Source: Clostridium sp. SY8519 | GTDB taxonomy: Bacteria > Bacillota > Clostridia > Lachnospirales > Lachnospiraceae | NCBI RefSeq assembly: GCF_000270305.1 | Contig: NC_015737.1 | Location: 2,108,501-2,172,500 of the forward strand | Direction of reading: 5' to 3' | Length of the DNA: 64,000 nucleotides | Part shown: piece by piece, positions 35,165-43,462 of the stretch | Layout of the letters: every line of letters starts with the position of its first letter | Numbering within the stretch: the stretch's first letter is position 1 | The notes under the pieces: generated by a model | The model's database searches: none | Told to the model about the DNA's origin: nothing | Seen by the model: the letters and a program-made list of their open reading frames with translations, nothing else | Position numbers and translations under genes: made by a program

Positions 35165-36571
35165 ATGGAAATATATAATACTCTATCCAGAAAAAAAGAA
35201 GAATTTGTACCGCTGCAGAAGGGCAGGGTAGGGATGTATGTCTGCGGTCCTACCGTGTACAATTTTATCCATATCGGCAATGCCAGACCGATGATTGTAT
35301 TTGACACGGTGCGCAGATACCTGGAGTATAAAGGATATGAAGTCAATTACGTATCCAATTTTACGGATGTGGACGACAAGATCATCGCCAAATCCATCGA
35401 AGAGGGGATTCCGGCAGATCAGGTGGCAGAGCGTTATATCGAAGAATGCAAAAAAGATATGGCGGCCATGAACATTGAGCCTGCCACCACCCATCCCCTG
35501 GCGACAGAAGTGATCCCGGACATGATTCAGATGATCCAGGATCTGATCGACAAGGGATATGCCTATGCGGCAGAAGACGGGACTGTATATTACCGTACCA
35601 GAAAGTTCCGGGATTACGGCAAACTGTCCCACAAAAACATCGATGATCTGGAGGGCGGACACCGGTCCATTCAGGTCACCGGCGAACAGAAGGAAGATCC
35701 CCTGGACTTTGTATTGTGGAAGCCGAAGAAAGACGGGGAGCCGTACTGGGATTCTCCCTGGTGCCAGGGCCGTCCGGGCTGGCATATTGAATGCTCGGTC
35801 ATGAGCAAAAAATACATCGGTGACGAACTGGATATCCATGCGGGAGGCGAAGACCTGATTTTCCCCCATCACGAGAACGAGATCGCCCAGAGTGAGGCAG
35901 CCAACGGGGTGCCGTTTGCCAAATACTGGATGCACAATGCCTTCCTGAATATCAACAACAAAAAAATGTCCAAATCCCTCGGCAATTTCTTCACTGTCCG
36001 TGAGATCGCGGAAAAATACGACCTGCAGGTGCTGCGGTTCTTTATGCTTTCCGCCCATTACAGAAGTCCGCTGAATTTCAGCGCGGATCTGATGGATGCG
36101 GCCAAAAGCGGCCTGGAGCGGATCCGCAATGCGGCGGATCACCTCAGACATCTGGAGGAAAATGCCGCAGGTGAGATGACAGCGGAAGAACAGAAGCTGT
36201 ATGAGGAGAGCCGGAAGTATGTGGACAAATTCGAGGCCTCCATGGAGGATGACTTCAATACAGCAGACGCCATTGCGGCCATTTTCGAATATGTCAAATT
36301 CTGCAACACCCATGCTTCCGAAACCAGCAGCCGGGGATTTGCGGATGCCCTGTACCAGCGGCTGATCCGCCTGACGGATATTCTCGGCATCCTTGTGGAA
36401 CCGGAAGAAGAGGAATTCCTGGATTCCGATATCGAGGCGCTGATTCAGGAGCGCCAGGAAGCCCGTGCCAGCAAGAATTTTGCCCGCGCGGATGAAATCA
36501 GGGATCAGTTAAAGGAAAGGGGAATCATTCTGAAAGATACCCGGGAAGGCGTGACATGGCAAAGGGCATAG
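35165..36571 (+). CDS. cysS: Cysteinyl-tRNA synthetase
   Basis: 468-aa class I synthetase charging tRNA-Cys. HIGNARP (the HIGH motif), zinc ligands starting with Cys in MYVCGPT, WHIECS, HHENE, and the KMSKS loop at KKMSKSLGN are all present. Length is standard. It overlaps mrnC by 16 bp and heads the run mrnC-rlmB-sigma factor, the common Firmicutes order. No T-box is seen in the 23-bp gap upstream. Confidence 0.97.
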   Translation: MEIYNTLSRKKEEFVPLQKGRVGMYVCGPTVYNFIHIGNARPMIVFDTVRRYLEYKGYEVNYVSNFTDVDDKIIAKSIEEGIPADQVAERYIEECKKDMAAMNIEPATTHPLATEVIPDMIQMIQDLIDKGYAYAAEDGTVYYRTRKFRDYGKLSHKNIDDLEGGHRSIQVTGEQKEDPLDFVLWKPKKDGEPYWDSPWCQGRPGWHIECSVMSKKYIGDELDIHAGGEDLIFPHHENEIAQSEAANGVPFAKYWMHNAFLNINNKKMSKSLGNFFTVREIAEKYDLQVLRFFMLSAHYRSPLNFSADLMDAAKSGLERIRNAADHLRHLEENAAGEMTAEEQKLYEESRKYVDKFEASMEDDFNTADAIAAIFEYVKFCNTHASETSSRGFADALYQRLIRLTDILGILVEPEEEEFLDSDIEALIQERQEARASKNFARADEIRDQLKERGIILKDTREGVTWQRA

Positions 36572-36990
36572 ATTCCTACATCCGGGAGCGGTTTCAGGTA
36601 AAAGACCGGGATATCCGCACCTACTCCCCGCTGACACTGGCCTATATCGGGGACGGGGTCTATGATCTGGTGATCCGTTCCATTGTGGTGGGAAGAGGCA
36701 ATACGAAGCCCCATCTCCTGCATGAAAAGACCAGCAGTGTGGTCAAAGCCAAGGCACAGTCGGCGATGATTGACTTCATGCTTCCGGAAATGACGGAAGA
36801 AGAAGAGCACATCTACCGCAGAGGCAGAAACGCCAAATCCGTTACGATGGCCAAGAACGCGACCATGACGGAATACCGCAGGGCAACAGGATTTGAGGCG
36901 CTGATCGGATATCTGTACCTGACGGATCAGACCGACCGCATGCTGGACCTGATCGCCATTGGCCTTGCGGGGATTCAGGCAGACATCTGA
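36556..36990 (+). CDS. mrnC: Mini-ribonuclease III
   Basis: 144-aa RNase III catalytic-domain protein lacking a dsRNA-binding domain, which matures 23S rRNA ends. The signature LAYIGDGVYDLVIRS carries the catalytic acidic residues, and KNATMTEYRRATGFEALIGYLYL the second site. It overlaps cysS by 16 bp, an arrangement widespread in Firmicutes. Confidence 0.93.
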   Translation: MAKGIDSYIRERFQVKDRDIRTYSPLTLAYIGDGVYDLVIRSIVVGRGNTKPHLLHEKTSSVVKAKAQSAMIDFMLPEMTEEEEHIYRRGRNAKSVTMAKNATMTEYRRATGFEALIGYLYLTDQTDRMLDLIAIGLAGIQADI

Positions 36991-37027
36991 ATCAGCAAAA
37001 GAAATCATCCGATCCGATCGGAATCTG

Positions 37028-37054
37028 CAGGTGGGGCATTGTCCCCACCTGTTT
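37028..37054 (+). promoter_or_regulatory. Hairpin between mrnC and rlmB
   Basis: CAGGTGGGG/CCCCACCTG, a perfect 9-bp stem with a 6-nt loop followed by TTTC only. It may be a weak terminator or an RNA-processing site within the operon. Confidence 0.45.
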
Positions 37055-37081
37055 CAAAATAGGAAAATAAGGAGCACCTTT

Positions 37082-37825
37082 ATGGAGAATACTCAGAAAA
37101 TCGAAGGCCGCAACGCGGTAATGGAAGCCTTAAAATCCGGAACCACCATTGACCGCCTGTACATCCAGGACGGATGCAGGGATGAAGCCGTCCGGCGGAT
37201 TCTTCAGAAGGCAAAACAGGCAGGCTGCGTCTATGATTTTGTACCCAAAGAGCGGCTGAATCAGATGTCCGAGACCGGCAGACATCAGGGGGTGATTGCC
37301 CTGGCAGCGGCTTACGCGTATGCCACCGTAGAAGAAATCCTGGAAAACGCCCGTGCCAAGGGAGAAGATCCGTTCCTTTTCCTGCTGGACGGAATCGAAG
37401 ACCCGCACAATCTGGGGGCGATTATCCGTACTGCCAATCAGGCAGGAGCCCATGGGGTCATTATTCCCAAACGCCGGGCAGTGGGACTGACCGCCGCGGC
37501 AGCCAAGGCATCCGCGGGAGCGCTGATGTATACACCGGTAGCCCGCGTGCCGAATCTGGTGTCCGTAATGAAAGAGTTAAAGGAGCAGGGCCTGTGGTTT
37601 GCCTGCGCAGTCATGGATGGGGAACTGATGTACCGGCAGAATCTGACCGGACCGCTGGGCCTTGTGATCGGCAGCGAGGGCAGCGGTGTCAGCCGCCTGG
37701 TGCGGGAAACCTGCGATTTTACCGTATCCATTCCCATGATGGGGGATATTGACTCACTGAATGCTTCCGTGGCAGCAGGCGTACTGGCCTATGAAGCAGT
37801 GCGGCAGCGCCGGTACAGCGAATAA
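37082..37825 (+). CDS. rlmB: 23S rRNA 2'-O-ribose methyltransferase (TrmH family)
   Basis: 247-aa SPOUT-class methyltransferase acting on 23S rRNA (G2251 by homology). N-terminal substrate domain begins KIEGRNAVMEAL; the knotted catalytic part has DGIEDPHNLGAIIRTA, VIGSEGSG and SLNASVAAGVLAYE. The start is at 37082; extending to 36959 would run through the intergenic hairpin and is not supported. AGGAGCACCTTT precedes the ATG. Confidence 0.92.
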   Translation: MENTQKIEGRNAVMEALKSGTTIDRLYIQDGCRDEAVRRILQKAKQAGCVYDFVPKERLNQMSETGRHQGVIALAAAYAYATVEEILENARAKGEDPFLFLLDGIEDPHNLGAIIRTANQAGAHGVIIPKRRAVGLTAAAAKASAGALMYTPVARVPNLVSVMKELKEQGLWFACAVMDGELMYRQNLTGPLGLVIGSEGSGVSRLVRETCDFTVSIPMMGDIDSLNASVAAGVLAYEAVRQRRYSE

Positions 37826-37874
37826 ACGGCGGACACAGGAGCAGGCCTGCCGTATCTGAAATAAGGAGATGGGG

Positions 37875-38456
37875 ATGACAGAGAGCAAATACGCAGCCGC
37901 TGCCGACGAAGCGCTGATTGCCAGACTTCGCGGCGGAGAGCAGGAGATTATGGAATATCTGCTGGATAAGTATAAATATCTGGTCAGGAGCTGTGCGCAT
38001 CAGATGTTTCTCAAAGGCGGGGATTCCGATGATCTGATGCAGGAAGGCATGATCGGGCTGTTTAAGGCGATACGGGATTATCAGCCGGAAGGGGGCAGCT
38101 TTTCCGCCTTTGCCAGACTGTGTATCCGCCGTCAGCTGTATACAGCGATCGAACGGGCAAACCGCAAAAAACACGGTCCCCTCAATCACTACGAATCCCT
38201 GCAGGGCGAGATGAAGGAACCGGGACATCAGCCCAGCCCGGAGGACATTCTCATTGATCAGGAGACCGGCAGACAGTTTGAACAGAAGCTGTGGGACGCA
38301 TTAAGCAGCTTTGAAACAGAAGTGCTGCAGCGGTATCTGACCGGGATGGGATACCGGGAAATCGCAGCAGCGATGGGACGTGAGCCGAAAACTGTGGACA
38401 ATGCCATCCAGCGCATCCGCACCAAGGCACAGAGACTGACGGAGGAAAAAGGATGA
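37875..38456 (+). CDS. Sigma-70 family RNA polymerase sigma factor (SigH-like)
   Basis: 193-aa alternative sigma factor. Region 2 has DDLMQEGMIGLFKAIRDY, region 4 has GMGYREIAAAMGREPKTVDNAIQRIRTKA. Position after cysS-mrnC-rlmB and overall pattern match the SigH lineage of Firmicutes. The ATG at 37875 is chosen because TAAGGAG (37862-37868) abuts the alternative ATG at 37869. Its stop overlaps the start of the next gene (ATGA), suggesting coupling. Confidence 0.85.
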   Translation: MTESKYAAAADEALIARLRGGEQEIMEYLLDKYKYLVRSCAHQMFLKGGDSDDLMQEGMIGLFKAIRDYQPEGGSFSAFARLCIRRQLYTAIERANRKKHGPLNHYESLQGEMKEPGHQPSPEDILIDQETGRQFEQKLWDALSSFETEVLQRYLTGMGYREIAAAMGREPKTVDNAIQRIRTKAQRLTEEKG

Positions 38457-40228
38457 AGCAGTTACGCAAAGCAGGAATCTGCCTGATGGCATGGCTGACA
38501 GCCGTGATGCTTTTTATGGGACATGGAATTTCCGCCAGGGCTTCGGTCAGCCGCGTGGCGGAACGGGAAGCCGCGCGGAAAATTCTGCAGGAAAACGAAG
38601 GCAGCTACAGCACCGTTGTGCGCAATGACAACGGAGCGCTGTCGGTCGGTTTTATCCAATGGCATGGCAATAATGCCCTGGATGTGCTGCGTCAGATTGT
38701 ACTCAGAGATAAAACCACAGCGAAAAAGCTGCTGGGAGATACCCTGTATCATGAGGTGCTGAATGCTCCCGACTGGAGCAAACGCATTCTGTCCGATCCA
38801 GAAGCCGGAAAAATCCGTTCCCTGCTGCAGACAGAGCCCAGCAAGACCGTGCAGAATCAGATGGCAGAGGAGTACATCGATGACTATATGAGCGACGCGC
38901 GGAAACTGGGCATTACCAATTCGGCCGCGCTGGTGTTTTATGCGGATATCGCCAATCAGGGCGGCGCCGGAGCAGCCAGAACGATTGGCAGACGGGCGAT
39001 TAAAAAGGCCGGCAGCAGTGCCCGGGTTATGCTGAATGAACTGATGGAAGCAACCATGACCTATGGGCCGCTGGCTAAATATTACACCCGGCGGTTCCGT
39101 ACGTACCGCTACTGCACCCAATTGGGCTGGACCTATCGGAATAAGGGCGACTATCCCATTGCCGCAGCCGGCAGCGGCAGCGCAAACGGAAAAAGTGAGA
39201 TCAAATGGCTGCAGTCCAGCTTAAATACCATCTTCCGGGAAGCTGCGCTTTCCTCTTACTGCATCAAAGTAAATGGCAGCTATGACACAGAGACACGCCA
39301 GGCAGTCACCAGACTTCAGTGCATGACGGGGCTGGAGACTGACGGTGACGCCGGATACGGCACGGTGAAAGAGATGCTTTATCTGCTGGCGGCGCCGGCG
39401 GCTTTCGACACCAAAATTACCGCATATCTGAAGATCGATGACCGGACCGTATCAGACAACCATCCGGCGGAAGCCATGAAGATCAGCAAAACCGCTTACA
39501 AAGTCAATACCGGACACGCAGATATCGCGCTGGTCAGCAACGGAGACCGGATTGCCGGACAGTTCCGCTGTGTCAGCTCCAACCGCCGTGCCGCGACGGT
39601 GAATGACAAGGGTGTCCTGCATGTCGTCGGACATGGTTCCGCCCGGATCACCCTGACACAGGACAATACCGCCACGGTGGTCAGAGTCTGGGTCTATTCG
39701 ACAGATCCGGATACATACGCGAAGCCGAAGAAAGAGGTATCTGCTTCCGCATGCGGCGACCGGAACAGCGTCCGCTGGGTGCAGGCCTGCATGATACAGC
39801 TGGGATATTCCGGTGAGACTGCGGACGGCAAATGGGACGCCAAAACCACAAAAAATGTAAAGCGGTTCCAGAAGGCAGCAGGACGGAAAGTGACCGGAGC
39901 AGCTGACAAAAAAACCATACAGGCCCTGGATTGCCTGTACCATATTCAGAAACAAAGTCTGAAAGCCGGAGCTGTCCGCCGGAACCATACCGTGCGTATC
40001 ACCTGGAAAAAGAATACTTATGCCACGGCTTATCGGGTTTATCGGAAAGAAAAAGGAAAAAAATGGAAACGAATCGCAGTAGTGCGCAGCAACGTCAAAT
40101 CGGTCTATATTGATCGGAAAGCAAAAAAAGGAGTGACCTGTTATTACCGTGTCAAAGCAGTTGCCGGCTATGGAAGCCTGCTCCGGCAGGGCCGGGCAGT
40201 GACATCCAAGGCTGTGCACATTGCCTGA
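38453..40228 (+). CDS. Secreted peptidoglycan-binding multidomain protein
   Basis: 591-aa exported protein. A signal peptide (to about residue 30) is followed by a lysozyme/chitosanase-like domain (residues 35-225; NEGSYSTVVRNDNGALSVGFIQW and a late ANQGGAGA). Next come a peptidoglycan-binding repeat (SYDTETRQAVTRLQ), a BIG2-like Ig domain (AATVNDKGVLHVVGHGSARIT), a second peptidoglycan-binding repeat (GKWDAKTTKNVKRFQ) and a fibronectin-III-like C-terminus (RITWKKNTYATAYRVYRK). It probably cuts or binds cell-wall glycan. It is coupled to the sigma gene by a 4-bp overlap. Confidence 0.75.
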   Translation: MKQLRKAGICLMAWLTAVMLFMGHGISARASVSRVAEREAARKILQENEGSYSTVVRNDNGALSVGFIQWHGNNALDVLRQIVLRDKTTAKKLLGDTLYHEVLNAPDWSKRILSDPEAGKIRSLLQTEPSKTVQNQMAEEYIDDYMSDARKLGITNSAALVFYADIANQGGAGAARTIGRRAIKKAGSSARVMLNELMEATMTYGPLAKYYTRRFRTYRYCTQLGWTYRNKGDYPIAAAGSGSANGKSEIKWLQSSLNTIFREAALSSYCIKVNGSYDTETRQAVTRLQCMTGLETDGDAGYGTVKEMLYLLAAPAAFDTKITAYLKIDDRTVSDNHPAEAMKISKTAYKVNTGHADIALVSNGDRIAGQFRCVSSNRRAATVNDKGVLHVVGHGSARITLTQDNTATVVRVWVYSTDPDTYAKPKKEVSASACGDRNSVRWVQACMIQLGYSGETADGKWDAKTTKNVKRFQKAAGRKVTGAADKKTIQALDCLYHIQKQSLKAGAVRRNHTVRITWKKNTYATAYRVYRKEKGKKWKRIAVVRSNVKSVYIDRKAKKGVTCYYRVKAVAGYGSLLRQGRAVTSKAVHIA

Positions 40229-40364
40229 AGCGGTGACAGCCAAGGCTGTGGTATCTGCGGACTGAGGATGGGTCTCGTCTGCCTGCGTGCCGCTTCCGCG
40301 TAGAGAAATCTGCTCCCAGCGGGCTGCAGATGGATGCTGTATGACACAGGAAAAGGAGCAAAAA

Positions 40365-41024
40365 TTGAATTTACAGGAAACCCTTCAGCAGAAAAAACTG
40401 GTGATCTTTGATTTTGACGGGACCCTGCTGGATTCCATGCCCATGTGGGCACATATCGGCACGGATTACATTACTTCCAAGGGGATTCTTCCCCCGCCTG
40501 ATCTGGAGGAGACGCTGATCTCCAAGACACTGGAAGAAAGCGGGGAATACTATATCAAAGAACTGGGGCTTCCGATGACGGTTCCGGAATATCTGGATGA
40601 TCTGTTTACTTATATCGAAGATGCCTATGCCCATCGGATCCCATTAAAAGCCGGCGCACTCGATTTTGTCCGCATGGTGGCCGAACAGGGAAAAGCGCGC
40701 TGCATTCTGACCACTACCATGCGCAGATGTGTGCTGGAAGCCATGAAAAACCATGGCCTGGATCAGTATATCGATACGCTGTATACCTGCGGGGAACTTG
40801 GCATGAGCAAGAAAACGCCGGACATCTATACATGGACCGTCAAAGCCATGGGCGCCGCGCCGGAGGACACGGTTTTGTTTGAAGACGCCCATTTCGCGAT
40901 CCGCAGCGGAAAAGAAGCCGGCTTAACAGTAGTGTCTGTCTATGACGATTCCGTGGCGGAGGAACAGGAGTTTATCCGAAAATATGCGGATTTTATGATT
41001 CATGATTTTCGGGAACTTGTATAG
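40365..41024 (+). CDS. HAD-superfamily phosphatase
   Basis: 219-aa HAD hydrolase of the beta-phosphoglucomutase/phosphatase type. Motif I is FDFDGTLLDS, motif II Thr in LTTTMRR, motif III Lys in MSKKTPDIY and motif IV LFEDAHFAI. The cap lies between motifs I and II. A TTG start at 40365 is preferred: AAAGGAG (40352-40357) sits 7 nt before it. An in-frame ATG at 40341 lacks a clear ribosome-binding site and would add 8 residues. Substrate unknown. Confidence 0.8.
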   Translation: MNLQETLQQKKLVIFDFDGTLLDSMPMWAHIGTDYITSKGILPPPDLEETLISKTLEESGEYYIKELGLPMTVPEYLDDLFTYIEDAYAHRIPLKAGALDFVRMVAEQGKARCILTTTMRRCVLEAMKNHGLDQYIDTLYTCGELGMSKKTPDIYTWTVKAMGAAPEDTVLFEDAHFAIRSGKEAGLTVVSVYDDSVAEEQEFIRKYADFMIHDFRELV

Positions 41025-41034
41025 GAAGATGCGG

Positions 41035-42009
41035 ATGAAGAGAAAAACAGCTATGAAGGACAGAACATATTTCAGTATTGCAGGCTTTGGAATGCTCGGG
41101 TATTCCATGGCAAGCCTGTGGATCTACCGGCTGGTAACGCTGCTTGCCTATCGGTGGAATCCGCAGCTGGCTTCCAGCCAGTATTTTACCTGGTTCGTAT
41201 ATTACGGCCTTTTATTCGGTGTGGGAGGACTGATCTGTTTCCGGATCCTGCGTCATCTGCCCAAAAAGAAAATATTCCGTCACCGAATGCGTCCGTCGGA
41301 TATCTTTCAGGCCCTCTGTATTTCCCTGTTTCTTATGTATGTGGGATCCGGCATCGGACAATGGCTGAACCGGTTGCTGTCTGCGTCATCGGAAAGCACA
41401 GTAAGCAGCAGGTTCAGTGACCTGATCGAACAGTCCGATCTGCGGATTGTCATACTTATTGTGGTACTCATCGGACCGATCGCGGAGGAATTGATTTTCC
41501 GGAAATTACTGATCGACCGGATGATTGTCTTCGGAGACCGTACGGCGATTCTGCTGTCTGCATTCCTTTTTGCCATATATCACGGAACCTTTACCCAGTG
41601 CTTCTATGCCTTCTTTCTGGGGCTGGTGTTCGCCTATGTATACATCCGAACCGGACGGCCTTTTGTAAACATTGGGCTGCACATGCTGATCAATGGAATC
41701 GGGACACTGGGTCCCATCCTATTGAGCCGTATATTGCATCAGTCCATCAGCAACATTACCGCAGGGTCACTGCGCAGTATTGGAAATCCGATGGCGCTGA
41801 TCGGCGTCGGAACCTATTCCATGGTGTTGCTGGTACTGGCGGCGGCAGGCATCGTGTTTCTGATTCTGCGTCTGCACCGGGGACTGGAAATTCGCCTGGG
41901 GGAACGGTCGATGCCTGCGGGACCGACGGCACGGGTCATGTTTCTTAATGCAGGCATGCTGGGATGGGTTGCCTGGTGTACATATCTGTTTGTACGTTCG
42001 CTGTCATGA
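41035..42009 (+). CDS. CPBP-family intramembrane metalloprotease
   Basis: 324-aa membrane protein of the CPBP/Abi family (Rce1-like). Eight or so hydrophobic helices; active-site motifs EELIFRK, HGTFTQCFYAFFLGLVFAY and NIGLHMLIN carry the Glu and His residues expected for metal binding. In bacteria such proteins serve bacteriocin self-immunity or protein maturation. The start at 41035 has AGGAAG 6 nt before it; ATG 41029 and 41053 are alternatives. It begins 10 bp after the HAD gene and is likely co-transcribed. Confidence 0.8.
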   Translation: MKRKTAMKDRTYFSIAGFGMLGYSMASLWIYRLVTLLAYRWNPQLASSQYFTWFVYYGLLFGVGGLICFRILRHLPKKKIFRHRMRPSDIFQALCISLFLMYVGSGIGQWLNRLLSASSESTVSSRFSDLIEQSDLRIVILIVVLIGPIAEELIFRKLLIDRMIVFGDRTAILLSAFLFAIYHGTFTQCFYAFFLGLVFAYVYIRTGRPFVNIGLHMLINGIGTLGPILLSRILHQSISNITAGSLRSIGNPMALIGVGTYSMVLLVLAAAGIVFLILRLHRGLEIRLGERSMPAGPTARVMFLNAGMLGWVAWCTYLFVRSLS

Positions 42010-42056
42010 GGAATACATGCATATTTGCTATATTTGCAGCAACTGTTTCTTGTCGG

Positions 42057-42107
42057 AAAAGCGCCGGACTGACGACCTTTTATCGGGTCGCCGGTCCGGC
42101 GCTTTTT
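42057..42107. terminator. Bidirectional terminator
   Basis: AAAAGCGCCGGAC pairs with GTCCGGCGCTTTTT through an inner GACGACC/GGGTCGCC stem; runs of A on one side and T on the other let it work for the CPBP gene and for the convergent peroxidase gene. Confidence 0.75.
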
Positions 42108-42188
42108 AAAGGAAAAAATTCTTTTTTAAGGAGGAGAGAGTATAGAAACTGTCACACACTTCAGGTATGCGGCAGATCATAACATGCA

Positions 42189-42731
42189 TTACAGCAGTTT
42201 TTCCACTGCGGCGGAAACCTTTTCCATGCTTTCTGTCGGTTCGAAACGAGCAACGACAGCGCCGTTTCGGTCAACCAGGAATTTTGTGAAATTCCATTTG
42301 ATCTCCGGATTGTTCTTGTAATCTTTATCAATCTTGTGGAGCATTGCGCCCATCATAACCGCTTTCGGACCTTTGCCAAAGCCTTTGAAGCCCTGCTGGC
42401 TCTTCAGATATGTATAGAGGGGAAGGGCATTCGGCCCGTTAACCTCAGACTTCTTCATCTGCGGAAACTGAGTATTGTATTTCAGTGTGCAGAATTCGTG
42501 AATTTCCTCATCGGTTCCCGGCGTCTGGCCTGCAAACTGGTTGCAGGGGATATCCAGGATCTCCAGCCCGCGGTCGTGAAAAGCTTCATACATGGTTTCC
42601 AGATCTTTGTACTGGGGAGTAAATCCGCATCCGGTCGCTGTATTTACTACCAGTACTACTTTGCCTTCATATTCTTTTAAAGATAATTCTTCTCCATTAC
42701 GGTCCATTACTTTGTAATCATAAAAAGCCAT
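42189..42731 (-). CDS. Glutathione peroxidase-family thiol peroxidase
   Basis: 180-aa peroxidase. Peroxidatic Cys35 in TGCGFTPQY, the conserved DIPCNQFAGQTPGTDEEI block with Gln, and KWNFTKFLVDRNG with Trp are all present. Bacterial forms of this family normally use thioredoxin. The ATG at 42731 follows AGGAGG by 7 nt; a TTG two codons earlier is not needed. It stands alone next to the CRISPR locus. Confidence 0.93.
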   Translation of the reverse strand: MAFYDYKVMDRNGEELSLKEYEGKVVLVVNTATGCGFTPQYKDLETMYEAFHDRGLEILDIPCNQFAGQTPGTDEEIHEFCTLKYNTQFPQMKKSEVNGPNALPLYTYLKSQQGFKGFGKGPKAVMMGAMLHKIDKDYKNNPEIKWNFTKFLVDRNGAVVARFEPTESMEKVSAAVEKLL

Positions 42732-43118
42732 TGTCAAACCTCCTGTTCATGGAATGTATTTATTAAAATTATATTTGATAAAATATTTATAGCAGATTTC
42801 AGAGAAGCTGTCAACAGAAAAATAAAAATAATTGCCGGAAAATCTAAAAATGATTTACCAGAAGCAGTTGGGAAGAGGGGCGGAAAAGGGGCAGCCGGAC
42901 AGGAATCAGCAGGAGAGTAGGAGAATACGACACGCAGAACAGAAGTTCAGAACAAAAATTCGAAAGTGCAGGGAGGATTTTGGGACTCCGGAAGATGTAA
43001 GATGAACAAAGAAATAAAGAAAGAGTGCATGTAATCCGTGAGGGGAAGAGATCAGAATGCAATGGGTCAATCACAGGAAAACGCAGCGAATAAAAAGAAG
43101 ATTTTGGGAGGATACGTT

Positions 43119-43175
43119 ATGTTGCTTTTATTTTTTCTTTTTTGCTTTTTCTTTTCGGAGATGGATGATTTGTAG
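43119..43175 (+). CDS. Possible 18-aa hydrophobic peptide
   Basis: ATG with GGGAGGA at 43106-43112 (6-nt spacing). The peptide reads MLLLFFLFCFFFSEMDDL: twelve almost uninterrupted hydrophobic residues and an acidic tail. It could be a type I toxin-like or leader peptide, or a by-product of a T-run. No family is recognised. Confidence 0.25.
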   Translation: MLLLFFLFCFFFSEMDDL

Positions 43176-43242
43176 TGTGCAGTATAAATGAAGGGCATAG
43201 GGCTCCGGAGTGGCGGAGAAAAACATTGAGGAGGACGATATT

Positions 43243-43329
43243 TTGCAGTCAGGAGACAGGATGGGGATTTTTGTTATTTTGATGATACCACTGGCGGTGT
43301 TGGTGAAGTTGGTTAAGGGGCAGAGGTAG
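43243..43329 (+). CDS. Possible 22-28-aa hydrophobic peptide upstream of cas3
   Basis: Two in-frame starts each have a strong ribosome-binding site: TTG 43243 with GAGGAGGA (43228-43235) and ATG 43261 with AGGAGA (43251-43256). From the ATG the peptide is 22 aa, with a hydrophobic stretch IFVILMIPLAVLV followed by a basic tail KLVKGQR, the build of small holin-like or type I toxin peptides. No family assignment is possible by eye. Confidence 0.35.
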   Translation: MQSGDRMGIFVILMIPLAVLVKLVKGQR

Positions 43330-43381
43330 GGGATTAGGGTAAGGGAAACATGAGCATGTTATATACAAAAAATTAGTATAG

Positions 43382-43390
43382 TGCTAAAAT
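43382..43390 (+). promoter_or_regulatory. Candidate cas operon promoter
   Basis: TGCTAAAAT, an extended -10 at 43382-43390 in an AT-rich stretch 70 bp before cas3. No convincing -35. Confidence 0.3.
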
Positions 43391-43462
43391 TTAATTCAAG
43401 CTTGTTATTTATGTGCGGTAAAAATTTTTGCATTATTTTGAGATGACCTATTGAGGAAAATG

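Larger units (their letters stand above)
42738..43459. other. 720-bp AT/purine-rich region before cas3
   Basis: No conserved gene is recognised. It is strongly purine-rich on the plus strand from 42840 to 43120, then contains T-runs. It holds several short ORFs with good Shine-Dalgarno sites (two are listed separately) and the probable cas promoter near 43380. The base composition differs sharply from the left part of the window, marking the boundary of the CRISPR-Cas island. Confidence 0.5.

Noticed and set aside
36959..37081. N-terminal extension of rlmB to 36959
   Set aside because: It would translate the intergenic hairpin and overlap the mrnC end; family similarity starts at 37082 after AGGAG.
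42850..43056. Other short plus-strand frames (51 aa at 42850, 10 aa at 43002, 43 aa at 43057) in the region before cas3
   Set aside because: Weak or absent ribosome-binding sites and biased composition; not strong enough to list as genes, unlike the two listed peptides.
42844..43074. 76-aa hydrophobic minus-strand frame before cas3
   Set aside because: It is produced by the purine-rich plus strand (many Leu/Ser/Phe codons), with no Shine-Dalgarno site. I also checked it for the missing HtrA C-terminus and found none.
43451..43462. TTG start for cas3
   Set aside because: The GAGGA that serves as ribosome-binding site lies within this extension; tandem ATGs at 43460 and 43463 fit better.
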